64,000 nt of DNA from Hybos culiciformis (lineage: Eukaryota; Arthropoda; Insecta; Diptera; Hybotidae): positions 112,701,812 through 112,765,811 of the forward strand of contig OZ023273.1 in assembly GCA_964007475.1 (NCBI GenBank), written 5' to 3'. The notes below the pieces were generated by a model. It searched no databases. It saw only the letters and a program-made list of their open reading frames with translations, and had not been told where the DNA came from. Shown here piece after piece: positions 12,280 through 24,800 of this stretch. The translations under genes were made by a program, and so were the position numbers. How positions within the stretch are numbered: the first letter of the stretch is position 1; every line of letters starts with the position of its first letter.

Positions 12280-15200
12280 TTATTGTCTCAAGTATGGCAA
12301 AATATTTTCAATAAACCATTTTGCTGAAAATTGTAAGTGATCTCCTTCTGTTTCCAAAAACTCTAATTTACCATCTAAGTCCATTTGACGAAGACCTAAT
12401 TTATCCTAAAAGTTGTTAATTAAAAGTTTATTAAAATATTGAGGCACAAAATAATTATAGAAACTAAAATTAATCCGCAAAGCTAAAATTCACGGCACTA
12501 AATTTAGTTTAATATATGTATTAAATTTAAAGTTATAATATATTTAAAATTGAGGAAAAAAGATCTTCAAATGAAATTAAATGTATTGGGAAAATTTAAT
12601 GTATTTTCTTCGTAAATCTTTCTTCTCAAAATTTAAGAAAACAATAAAAAAAATAACGACACAAACCAATGTTATATATAGTTTTTTACAATTAGTGCTT
12701 CTTTCAAAGTTTGTTTCTGCAACGTGTTCTTTTGTAAAGATTACTTTTTTCGGGTAATTTATTTTATCCTAATGACAAAGGCTACTAAAAAAATTTTATA
12801 TTTGGGATCGGTGAGCATTCGAACCGCAAAAATCAGCACTGTGCTTGATCCATACGCCACCCAGTCTCTTTTTATGATAGTACATACTATATATATTGTC
12901 CAAAATTCGTATTAAATTGAATAAATTCTCAAAATCTTCGGTTTTAAAAGTGTTAAAATTAAAATATACGGACTCTATTTACCTCAATATAGATGGCGCT
13001 CTGTGTTAATGGTTCTATAATTTCATCTTGCCCTTCTTTGTAAAATTCAAACCATTGTGATTCCCGAGGTTGAACAATTGTATCATTCAAAAATTTAACA
13101 AATACCAACCTAAAATTTATTTTAATTTTAACACTATTAATAACATTAAGAATTTATTTTACTTTTTTAATTTTTGTAAATTGAGGACATAGTTTTCATT
13201 AATTGTCAGCTCATTATTTATGTCAGCCAAGAAAGTACTTCCATTTTTATATTTATCTTCATGCAGAGGATCATGCCAATATGTTGCTTGGACGAGAAAA
13301 TTTTGAAGCCAGCTTTCATATGCAGCATTACTTAAAAGTTTTCTAAAATATTCGCAAGTTTTGTGACTTAATGAAGGGCATTTCGGAAGTCCTGAAAGTG
13401 AAAAGTTAACAGTAAGCACATAAATCAGTTTTATTTCATATTCCGTTCATAACTACCAAAAACTCCTTGATGCTGTCCTCCAACAGATATTAATGTATTC
13501 ATCGGAGGATCAGGACATCGTTGGGCTAATCCGCGAAGAAATTGGCCACCTTGGGAGAAACCTATAGCATTATAACCATTACTGAGTTTAGAATCATTTC
13601 GAATTAATTCACAAGCTTCATTTACCTGAAATATGGTTATTTATGTATTTATAATGAAATGAAGTTATGTTATTATAGTTAGTCATATTATGTTTTTATA
13701 TCATCAAGAAATTTCGAATTAATCCAAGTATCTTTTATGTCCATTTGCGCCAAGAAAAGATGATAATACTATTTGCAGGAATTAAGTTCGAATGATAATA
13801 ATATTGAAGTACCAAGTAATGCTATACTATTATTGTTATTCAAAATAAGAGACTGTTGTGATTGAGAGCATTATTCAAACATTCTATTAATTTATTAATA
13901 TTGTTGCCAACGTAAGTATTAAAGTATTACCAATCAAATTTAAAATGAAATTATTATACTATTTCTACATAACTAAGAAATTAAGTGACTAAACAAAGAA
14001 CAGACTAGGTTATAGTACAACTAGGTTATAGTACAATATTACTCTATTTCTATTGTACAAGATTGTTTTTATATGAAAAAAAATATAATTAAAAATATGT
14101 ACTAACTTGTTTGTTTGGGTGTATAAAAAATCCACTACGATAATCATCAATAATGTTATTTCCAATTTTTAATGATTTAACATAAATGTTATCGATATTT
14201 TTTTCAATAATTTCTTTAACAGACCCTAAGCTAAATGGAAAGCAGCACGTATCTCCTGAAATTAGTTTGTAACGAAAAAAAATGTTTCATTGGTTAGTAC
14301 TAAGTCCAACATCAACTAATATTTTAGTAAAAAAGAAAATATTCCTAGAATTACATAGTAATTTTCATATATTTTCCGGAAAACTCATTGCCGTTTATAT
14401 TATACTATTTGATAAGAAGTAGTATTAATGGAGAGAACATTTTGACTGTACATCACTTTATATTTAATTTTATTTCCTTTTTTTTTATTTTGACTTGAGT
14501 TTGATAAAAACAAATGTTTGCCAACTATAATATAATTTAAAAAAAAAAGTAAAAGTAAAACAGAATAAATCACAAATATTCTCCTAATGCAAAGACTATT
14601 CTACCACGTTCAATACCATAGCTATATTGTACGTAGTACAAAATAAATCTATAGTTCGTTTTTATCGATTGGCATCACGTTACAACTTATCCTATAACTA
14701 ATTAGAGAAATAATCAGTACATGCCTTTTAAAAGATTTGCACTCAAAAAAATTTTACAACGGCTGTACTAAAGGAACATGCATTAAGATGACAAAAAAGG
14801 TTTTTTTCTCATATGGAGAGAGATATGGTCTTACCAAGGGATGACAGATATTTTGAAATACATAAAATACCATAAAATAATTTCAATTTAATGTTTAAAA
14901 AAATTAATTCTAACAAGAAACTCATCGTAATATTTTCGAATTAAAAAAAAATGTGTTAATTAATTAATTGAAAAAAAAACATTTTTTATTTTGTTAATTT
15001 GTCATGAAAGAAAATGTAGAATTACACTAGAAATATAAGTTCCATTTCGAATCATTTAAAATTAAGAGAAATTAAAAAATTTAGAGTTTGAAAAATTAAA
15101 CGAAAAATGAGTGGCTTGGCTAAAAACCGAAAATTTGTTTATTTCTTTAAAAAAAACTTATGAATTACCCCTAATAAATTTAAGATTTCTTATACAGAAA

Positions 15201-15462
15201 AATATAATTCCTGTACCGATTGTCGATTGAAAGGTTAAAAGGTTGAGATTTTTTTTTATCAGAAATAATGCGCCTCGAATTTTAAGTATAAAATGTGTAA
15301 GAAATTTTCAATATATACATATTTTATTTTCAATTAATCGAATTAAATACCCATTCCATGCCAAAAAACTACTGGTAGTTGAGATTTTTCTGCACTATAT
15401 AATTTTACATCACAAGTAATTAAATTCAATAAGAAAATAAATATTAAAAATTTTAAAATCAT
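12280..15462 (-). CDS. Palmitoyl-protein thioesterase 1, complete
   Basis: PPT1 removes thioester-linked palmitate from proteins in the lysosome. Six exons on the minus strand: 15462-15351, 14255-14107, 13625-13457, 13391-13163, 13109-12983 and 12405-12280 (TAA at 12282-12280). All introns are GT-AG and phases agree, giving 303 residues against 306 in human. The start at 15462 opens a hydrophobic signal peptide ([17 protein letters not shown]). Next come VFWHGMGDTCC at 33-43, the nucleophile motif GFSQGGQF with Ser111, [16 protein letters not shown], and VQATYWHDP at 177-185. Asp229 in FLND and His285 in EGDHL complete the triad, each four positions before human Ser115, Asp233 and His289. Sequons NGS (193) and NDT (228) match two human glycosylation sites; the third is NEN here. 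The gene appears intact. Confidence 0.96.
12803..12866 (-). mobile_element. tRNA-like SINE relic in the last PPT1 intron
   Basis: On the minus strand it reads like a decayed tRNA: GGGTGGCGTATGG fits a Pol III A box, and GCGGTTCGAATGC about 35 bases on fits a B box. The 3' flank runs into an A/T-rich tail. A complete acceptor stem is not evident, so a tRNA-derived SINE is more likely than a tRNA gene. Confidence 0.5.
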
Positions 15463-17122
15463 TTTTGTTAAAAGCTTTGAATAAATCGCTCCGAAGTACC
15501 GAGAGGAACTGAGATCAAGTTAAAAATTAAATTAAATTTTTCAATTTTATTTTTCTTGTTTGTAGACCATTTCATATTAAGCAATGTAGTTTACATGAGG
15601 GAAAAGATTGAAAGAACAATGGATTATTACATTAGGGTCACGATCGTTCCAAATAATTGTTATCGTTGTAATTGTTTCTTATACCATTTACTGTCAATGA
15701 ATAATGAAGTACTGAAGACAGTTCAAGTGGACACATAAGATTTTTCGCGCTCGGTGCAGTTTCTAAACTGTTTCCACAGAGTTTCAATATGTGTGTTTTT
15801 TTCATAAAAATATAATCTGAGAACAATAATTGAATAAACCTTAGATAAAAATGTTATCTCTATACGCTTTCGTTTCAATTATTTCATTCAATTAACAAGA
15901 AATATTAAGAACAATCTGCACTCTTAAAAACGTTCCCGGGCTACTCAAGAACTTTCTATGCTAGAGGGAACTAATTTTATCATTTATTATCGAAGAGCTG
16001 AATAACCTATAATAAACATGCAACACTCATGTACTATAATGTCTGCTTTTTTTTTAGTTCCAAAAAATAACATAATTAGTTAAAATTTTTCCTTGTTTGT
16101 TTTTTGTTTGTTTAACTTGAATGTGCTCCAACACCATAATATTATTGAACTTTGAAGCAAATAAAATAAACTGATAAATTCTCATCATCAGATCTATTTT
16201 TTCTTTTTTTAAGGGGAAAATATGTTATTTTCTCAATTTAATAACAACAAATAATAAATAATCTTTCAACGTACCTACCGTACTTATTTTATTTTTAAAA
16301 ACAAGTATAAGTTAACAAAATATATAATATATATATATATATGTACAAAACTAGTGCCTAGAAAGCAAAGCTGACAATTTTAACACATTATGTAAAAAGT
16401 TCCAGAAGATATTACCTAATTTCCACATAATTTTCCAATTAAATATGTAATCGCATACAATTATATATGAATGCGTGCATGCATAATATTTTTTATTGGC
16501 GTTTGAAAAATTTTTTAGTGAATGTATTAGTCCGTTTGTCGGAAATAAAAATTGATCCAATTCCAAGATCACAAATTTAAAATATGTATCTGATAAAGGA
16601 TATCAAAGGAAATAAAATAAGCCGAAAAAATCTGGCTTTTGTAGATTAACTTGGGCTTCATAACTACTAATTAAAAAATAAAAAAGAAGGGAAATTAAAT
16701 GCTTTTGCGTTGAGTTTTTGGTTAGTTTTTGGAGTTATTTTATGAAACCAACATTAATTGAAGTTAAGTCCGTCAATTTACCATTAAAATAAGTATATAT
16801 GAAGAAAACCCAAAAGTTTTTCGGATTTTCTATTTTCCAGCTTACCTTGACAGCTTGTTATTTTACCTTGGCCTTTTCAGTTTAAAAAATAAAAGATAAA
16901 TTTGGACAAAAAGTGAGCTTTGAAATAATAAGACCGCTTATTTTTTGCTTTTCCACCATAACATTTTTTTTAATTTTTACCTAATGTAACTTTTTAAAGC
17001 ATGTCATATTGAAATGACATGAAATAAATTTTTTAATGTCTTTTCACCTTTACTAAATTATGTTTTCAACTAGGCACTATAACTCTTTTTGAATATTCCT
17101 AATAGTTATTTATTTTTTGTTT
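15463..17122. other. Upstream flank of PPT1, no gene seen
   Basis: The PPT1 promoter must lie near the right end of its first exon, but no clear core motif stands out. The rest is AT-rich with short open frames that show no protein resemblance, and a short TA run near 16323-16341. Confidence 0.5.
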
Positions 17123-17133
17123 GTTCATTATGG

Positions 17134-17281
17134 CTATGGAACTGGCGGTTATGATAAAAATAAAATTTGTTTCGCGGTTATAACATTTTTTTTGTTATAA
17201 CCGCGAAACTCATACAAATTCTAGTTTCGCGCTTATGACAAAAAAAAATTTCGCGGTTTTGACATTCGCGGTAAGTTCACC
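17134..17281. mobile_element. Small palindromic element with CGCGGTTAT words, about 148 bp
   Basis: The same 11 bases, GTTCATTATGG, stand on both sides (17123-17133 and 17282-17292), which reads as a target duplication. Inside, TTTCGCGGTTATAAC is followed by its perfect reverse complement across a T run, and related words (GGCGGTTATGA, TTTCGCGCTTATGAC, TTTCGCGGTTTTGAC, ATTCGCGGT) recur. The ends share a loose inverted GAACT. There is no coding capacity. Confidence 0.7.
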
Positions 17282-17323
17282 GTTCATTATGGAGAATAAA
17301 AAAATTTACCATTTTTAATTGAG

Positions 17324-17577
17324 CATGGGCCCAAGGAATTTTGTATTCAATCTATTAACTTTTAAGATGTCAACAAAAAGTTCTCTAATTTATTATTTTT
17401 GTATTCATTGGAAGTAAAGTAATATAGGTATACCTAATATTTATTTCGTACATGGGCCCAAGGAATTTTGTATTCAATCTATTAACTTTTAAGATGTCAA
17501 CAAAAAGTTCTCTAATTTATTATTTTTGTATTCATTGGAAGTAAAGTAATATAGGTATACCTAATATTTATTTCGTA
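17324..17577. repeat. Perfect 127-bp tandem duplication
   Basis: The block starting CATGGGCCCAAGGAATTTTG at 17324 is repeated at 17451 with no difference that I can find over 127 bases. It is either very recent or an assembly duplication. Confidence 0.92.
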
Positions 17578-18107
17578 AACTACATAAAATATGTACGATG
17601 TACGTGCATAATGCACATAATACTAAATTTACAGTATTTATTACAGACACTTTGAAATAAAAAAATATTGAAAATCCTTTAGATAGAAGATCAACTGTTA
17701 ACTGAAAGACACTTAAAATGTTTTTAAAAATTAATATATTCTCTCTACAAAGAAAACAATATTCTAAGTATTTTTTTATCGAAGGTTTTATCTATTAATA
17801 CTTTTTCCATTAAATTTTAACCTAATAAGTAATAACACTTAAAAATATTTAACCCGCAGTAGAAGATGTGTTTTAGATTATAATATTTTCAATAAAATTG
17901 TTAAATTGTCAATTTAATCGTAATGATGAACTGATCTGTATTGTTAAGTCGGAGTCAGACATTTGAAAAAAATAAATTAAAACATTAAACTGTGACACTT
18001 AATAAAATTATTGTTGACATATAACATAATTAATATATATTATTCTCCCATCATAAATAAGAACAAGAGCCTCACATAAATAAATAACTTGTTTTTCAGG
18101 CCTGAAG

Positions 18108-19070
18108 CTAAATGGACACTCATAAAATATTTGTTAATGTTTGCTAGCAAATTATTTGCTGTGTTTGCTCCGAATTTAAAAGCTGTTTGATCGGTCATTC
18201 ATACTGTTGAATGAAAATGGAATATAACTATTTTTCAAAAAAATATTTGCTTTAAGTCATCTTTATCCGTTCACACTACAGCAAATATATTTGGCAGCAA
18301 ATAAGCGACCAAGCAAAGAGCTGCAAACAGATATTTTCTTTTCCTTTTATTTGCCGGTATTGTTTTGTGAATTTAATCGAAAAATTATTGCAAAATAATA
18401 AATAATGAATACGGGAGAAGTTACATTTTTCCAATTTTCCCTCGAAATTGAAAACTATATGTTTTTATTTTCTCTCTGTCCGTCCCAAACTTAAATGCTT
18501 GTAAAAACTTCTTGGCTGATTTCGCTCGTATGAAAGCCAAAATATGCTCAATATTGTTCATTTTTATAGAAATTTGTAATTTTTATTAAGTTTAAATAGA
18601 TGAACTGGGTTTGGGTACATAGATTTGAATTAGATTAGAGGAACTTTAAAAAAACGTCGGACCTCGATTGGCTGGGGGGAAAACCGAATTCAATGAAATT
18701 TGATTTACAAGACCCCGACTCTACACTAAGGATTGGAACTGGGGTCCGAAAGTGGATTTAAAAAAATAATCACCGAATGACAATAAAATGAATAAAATAA
18801 AAGTAAATAATTGCAGATTTGCTCATAAGTAGTTTTTCTTTGCTGAACATTTTTATTTGGTGAATTGATCAATTTTGCTGAAAGCCACTTTGAAAACGTT
18901 CAGACTTCGCAAATATTTGTCGAAAAAATTTTTACTATGGGCGTCAATATGGTCAAAAATATTTTCAAGCAAATTTTTTACGCAAATATTTGCCTTTCAT
19001 ACTTGAAAAAATATTTCCGGCAAATATTTAACGTTTTTCCATCAAATGTTTGGTAATTAGTGTGTACTTA
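18108..19070. mobile_element. Probable non-autonomous element with CAAATATTTG words at both ends
   Basis: Near the left side (18126-18360) and the right side (18905-19050) the words AAATATTTG, GCAAATA and CAAATATTT occur many times in both orientations. Outermost are loosely inverted ends, GGACACTCATAAAATATTTG on the left and the reverse complement of CAAATGTTTGGTAATTAG on the right. The core between is GC-richer and contains CCTCGATTGGCTGGGG. A 63-codon open frame at 18865-19056 is simply translated repeat. No transposase and no clear target duplication are seen. Confidence 0.55.
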
Positions 19071-19511
19071 CCCAAAGTCTTTAAAAATAAATTTTTCCCC
19101 TTTTTTTTTTTTCATAAAATTTTATAATATATAACTATTTAATTTTATACTTTACTATTCAAATCAAATCAAGAAGTTGGAATATTACATATGGATTAAA
19201 ATATTATCTCAACTATTTTCCAATAATGGTGGTTATAAGCATCATATGCAAATCTTATTATCATCGAAATAGTGAACAAAAAATTGTAATTAAGCGATTA
19301 GTTTTTGTGACTTAATTTTCGACTAGCTTTATAAAATTAATTTTGGAAATCATTCGAAAATTAAATAAAAAATATATTAACTTTTTAAATCAATACTTCT
19401 GGTGCTATCTGTGAATAAAATGTTCAGTTCATCATGGTTTTACTATAATAACAAATATGCAAATATAATAAATTTTATATAATAAATGCTATTATCAGTG
19501 ACAATTATTAA

Positions 19512-19731
19512 TGTATACATATCGTTGGCTGGTCGGAATGAATGTCCAAAGGTAATTTTATAGTTTCTGACAAATGCAATTTAAATTTTTAAAAACACTT
19601 GAGCTATTTGCGTACATATTTCAGGTTAAGCATTTTTCCAAATTGGAAACTTAAGAAAAGTGTTATAATCCAAAAAACTTGATTTTGCGGGTTAATCATT
19701 TTTTCCAGCCAACCGACGATATGTATGTATC
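19512..19731. mobile_element. Fold-back MITE with about 20-bp ends
   Basis: TACATATCGTTGGCTGG on the left is matched on the right by CCAGCCAACCGACGATATGTA, one extra base apart. The roughly 180 bases between are AT-rich. No coding sequence and no convincing target duplication. Confidence 0.6.
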
Positions 19732-20429
19732 TCCACTAACTATCAAATTAAAACATTTATACATTCAAATTCAAATTAATTATTGTAGTCATCGAACATA
19801 AGCATAATGTGTGGCTGTGACCTTTATTTTTCAAAATTATGTTTTTTTATTATTACCGAAAATCTAAAAAAATCATAAAAAAATTTCCGTATAATTTAAT
19901 TGAAATGGGAAGTTTTTTTTACTAAAAACGTAAAATAACAATTTTAATTGAACAATTTTTTAGTGCAGTTCGCTTGAATGATTAGTTGAATAGTTTGAAA
20001 ATTGAAAAAAAAAATCTCTCTTTTATGATAAAAAGGTCATACGTAAACAAAAAATGAAGTTCTCGTAAATTTTTATATAAGTACCAATTTCTAAAGATGA
20101 TAAGAAAATAATAAAATATAAAAAATTTAATTTATTCAAGTAGATATAATAAATTTTTGCTAAATATTTTAAGTTCTATATCCAATCCTCCTGAAATTTT
20201 TTAACAACTTTTTAACAACTTTTTAGTTTTACTTAATAGATGCAGTGTAGTGATTTCGTTCGATGAATCCACTGGCGTTTTTAAAATAAATTTTTTTTAC
20301 CAATTTTATTTTTCCAGATTCAGAATTTAAATTCAAATTTTATTGAAGTTACAAATGATAGAATGTGTTAAAAATATTATAAAATTTAATTTTAAAATAA
20401 GTGAATTCCGCTAAAATGCAGTTTACTAA

Positions 20430-20600
20430 CGAGTACACGCCCGAGTTGGCTGAAACTTCGTAGGGTGGTAGAGGCGGTTCGCAAACCTCCTGTTTCAGAT
20501 AAATGAAAAATTTTTATGTTAGGTAATGCATTTTATTACTCCGTTTTGCTCTGTTTTTGAAGGGAAGGTAGAGACGGTTCCCCAAATGTAAACCAAAAGC
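20430..20600. repeat. Dispersed repeat fragment, two partial copies
   Basis: TAGAGGCGGTTCGCAAACC near 20470 and TAGAGACGGTTCCCCAAATG at 20569 are related, and a third relative, TAGAGACGGTGCCCAAACC, lies near 63408. The first is preceded by the GC-rich stretch CCCGAGTTGGCTGAAAC. It is a decayed dispersed repeat of unknown class. Confidence 0.5.
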
Positions 20601-21664
20601 ATTTTTTCAAAACATAAACCAACTCTAACTTTCGAAAGAAATTCTGTTATATTTTTTCTATCAGACAAATATTCTGATTGGTTATTGTTTTTTTCATCTG
20701 ATTTCAGAATAGAATAGAAAAGCATGCGAAAAAGGAAACATTTGGAGTGGCATCTAAATATCATTTAGGTACTTGTTTTACAAAATACAAACATTTCATT
20801 TTTCGCAATATTATCTTACAAACATTGTTTAAAATTAAGTCAAACTTTGATTTTGTGCTGAGTGAATAAATATGTAGGCAAGGTTTTAGCGGAAGAATTT
20901 TGTTCGAAAATCCTATTAAAATAAAATAAAAACAATTCTTTAAAAATGGTGTATATCGCCTGCTCTTGGCATTCACCGCGTGCCTTATGACATATAAAAT
21001 TACATACAGGCCTGCAGTGGACACCAGGAGAAAAACGTGATGTTTCTAAACTTATTATTTTTAGTTTATTTTTTTCATTTTATTTCATATTTGAATTATT
21101 TAAGAGATAAGAAACTACAATTTGTCTTTTTAATACAAATTATGTAGTTTATTAACATAGTATTTGCTTGGTTTTGCCTGGTCTATGTGTATACTTTACA
21201 CTTCGTAAAGTAGCTTAGTTTTCGCTCGTTTTTAATTTTTTTTAAATTTTTATTTTAATAAAAAGATATTATTTTCCAAAATATAAAAACTATATATGTA
21301 TACATAATTAATATTGTCAAATGTAATTATTTATTCTATTCACTTTGTTTATTATTGTTTATTATAAATAGGTTTTTAATTTAGTTTTAGTTTAGTTTAG
21401 TTTCTATTTATTCATAGGCACATTTATTCTTTTTAATTTTAAATTTTATTTAAAAAATAATTACTGAAAATTAGATACATATTATAATTTGGCCATTTTT
21501 CTAAATAAGTATGTAATAACAAAAATATTTCTTTATTTAGTAATTTAATCTAAATAAAAATCTACATATTACATTTATTTTGGTAAGATATCACTTTCTT
21601 GCAGCAAAAATATTAAACATAGTATTTTATGATATGTATGCATGTGCATGTATAGTATATTACG

Positions 21665-21850
21665 GCTAAAGTACAAAATGTCATAATGTACACTTTTGCC
21701 GGTAAATGTGTACATTAACTACAAGATTAGGCAAATGTAAGTTTACCATTTCGTAAATGTTAATAATATATATATACATTTATCGGTAAATTTGTGCATT
21801 ATGTCTAAGTAGAAATAATTGGCAAATGTGTATATTTACCGTGAATAGTA
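21665..21850. repeat. Cluster of GTAAATGTGTACATT words
   Basis: AATGTACAC and GTGTACATT form an inverted pair, and GGTAAATGTG, GGTAAATTTGTGCATTA and GGCAAATGTGTATATTTACC follow within 170 bases. It resembles the word clusters of the elements at 18108 and 30508 and may be another small non-autonomous transposon, but no boundaries can be set. Confidence 0.45.
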
Positions 21851-24800
21851 CTGCATATCACCGCGACTCAATTTAAAAAAAAAAAAAGAATTTTGGACGC
21901 GCTAAAATGTGCGGCCGGGAAATTTTATATTATGCAGAAATAGTTTCTTCGCCTATCGGGAGACGGATGCCCCTAGGGCACTTTTTTTTTAACTTTTATG
22001 GTGTTTGAAATTTTTTTAGCGTCTTCTTTCGGATTAGCATAGATAAATTAATGTCATTCCATATTTTGGAATCAAGTCCTGAAGAAGTTTCAAAATCAGG
22101 AACAAAATGTATTGGAAAAACTATTGGTTTAATTTATTAATCCTAATTCTCAAAAATACACATAAGATCCTTTATTTATATTTAAAAAAAAAAAATTTTA
22201 CACAATGGAAATTTAAATATTCTTGAAAATTTTATATTCACCCATCCATTGAAACAGAATGATTTAATAGTAACTTAATAATTTAGCCATATTTCAAAAT
22301 CTTTATCTTTAGTGACTATTTTTTTAAAAACTGAAATGCAATTAAGATAATGAATGTTCATAAAGATTTTCTATCTTATCTTTATGTTATGCAAATTTTT
22401 CGAAAAAATTAACATTAACAATTAAACATTTTTTTTCTTCTTTTTTTGCCAGCGTTAGATCCATATTTATACATACAAATCGTACACAAACACTGTTGGT
22501 AAAATCAAAAATCAAAAACTGTTTTTTCTTAACGATTTGTAATATTTTTCTTTTAAATAATTGTGTTAAATAAAACAAGTTTTTGTAATTTATTACTTTT
22601 TTGTATTGTATTGTTCACTTTCATCTACGTTAAAATGAACCAAATTGAAACCACATATTTCATTTTCCTGGATCAAATTATTTAAAATGATAATGCATCA
22701 CATAGAACAGCTGGCTTTATATTTTACCTACCTTCCCTTAAAAAACATTATAAAAAACTTAAAAAAAACCGAATTTGATAGTTTACACTTTTGTTTAAGT
22801 ATTTTTTATTTGGCTAATTAGATATTTTTATTTTTACAATTACACAAAGAAAATGCCATTATTATTTTAATATAGTTTTCAAAATATAATCAACCCAGTG
22901 CTTCTTTTTGGATATTACTTTATTTTATTTTCTTTGATACATATATTTTACCTTACGTCTTTTATGCAAAGAAACAGGCTAATCAACTTAAGCGTAGCTT
23001 GATACGGAAGGAGGACAAGGAGGTTGGATCAAGGAAAACTTCGTAAACTAAATAAGAGAATTTTTTTTTGAATCGCTCCCTGACTTATTCGCATAAAAAT
23101 AAAAAATTTTTTTTTTTTTTATTGCTATTTATTTTATTATGAGAAAGTAAGTAGATATTTTATTAAACAAAGTCAATTATCAAATTATTGTATCAACAAT
23201 CAAAAGTAAACTAGCTAAAGACTATTAGCTGTTTCGGAATGAAAACTTAGGAGTTTATATAAAAAGAAGAAGTAAACTGAGTGGTGAGTTAGTCAAGCCA
23301 CAGAATTAGACAACCTTATATACCGATTGTATTGTAATTTTTATAATAAAGTATGAACAAATATTACAATTCTTGATATATGTATTATTATTATTATTAT
23401 TAAAGCAGGCAGTAGTCAAATCATTAACAAACTAAATACTCATGTAAAAATAAATAAAAACAATGAAGACAACAATTAAAATTAAAATGAATGAAAATTT
23501 TTACGAGTTTAGTCATGGTACTTTATATTCTCTTATATAGCTATAAATTGATTTTTAATAAAAATGTTGATGACCAAACTTCCATTATTTTATGCGTCAT
23601 CACATCACACATTTTTTGATAAGCATAGAATTATTGTCATCATTCAAGTAATACCACTTTTGAAGTGTTTTTGTTTCCCCCATTTGTTTGTCAGATGAAC
23701 ATAAAAAATGTTTGACAAACTTTACGACCAATAGTCGAGTAGTAGATAGTTGATTACTGGAGATAATATATATATATATTTTTTTTAATTATACAGAAAT
23801 GAAAAACAAAGTTAATGAATAACAAAACAAAAGATATATTTTATTTTTATTTATAACACAAATACAATTTATTCGTAATATGTGCAAATTTTTATTTTAA
23901 AATTACATTTTGTTTAAAATAAATTTTAATAACAATAATGATAATAATCATAAAAAGGATATTATTTCACTTTTATTTTATTAATAGCGCGTGTTTACAT
24001 TCGTCCTGCGTAAAACTAACTGAATGTATCAGACTGCTTGAACGAAAAAAAATAAAAATAAAAAAAAAAACAAAAAACAGAAGAATAAAAACTAGAATTA
24101 CGACAATATTACAACAGTATAAAATTTTTAGGGGTTTTATTTAATTTTTTTTTTTATATATATATCACACATTTTTAATCGGGCGGTCGACGAAAATGCA
24201 GCTGTCATTTGAATTTTTTTTTTTTGGCATATAAAAATAATTTTTTTTTTATATCAAAAAATATAAAATCACCACAATGTAGTACCTAAAAATTTTTTAA
24301 TTCCATATGCGTATATATATAATAATTTTTTTTTTAAATAAAAGTAATGTACATTTTTTTTTTTAAATTGTATTTTAGTACTTTTACCTATAATTCAATT
24401 CATAAATTTTGTAAGTTGCACATTTTTTTTAAAGGTGGTGTCAATGCTCTTTATCGCAATTTTTTCAATGACATAGGGTGTTTATTAAAATTCAGCACTT
24501 CCTGAGATATTGATTTCAATTTTTTTTTAGAGAAAAATAATAACCTTTTATGACTTAACTTAAAATAGTTGACTATAAGGCGACATGTCTTTAACCTTGT
24601 AGTATACATTTGAGTATAGTAAGTAGTGGAGTGATAGCCGTTTAACATTAAGAAATCCCTTCAATTTTATATAATTTTCGAAATAAGTTAATGGATGGAA
24701 TAGTTGTTATATTTCGTAGTAGGTTATGGCTAAGTTTTAAAGAATTTGTAAATTTGTTTCAATAATAAAACTAAATAATAAATTGAAATACTATAAGGTT

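Noticed and set aside
22970..23050. GC-richer stretch with GGAAGGAGGACAAGGAGG
   Set aside because: It looked like a possible small RNA or exon, but no splice sites, hairpin or protein similarity could be seen.
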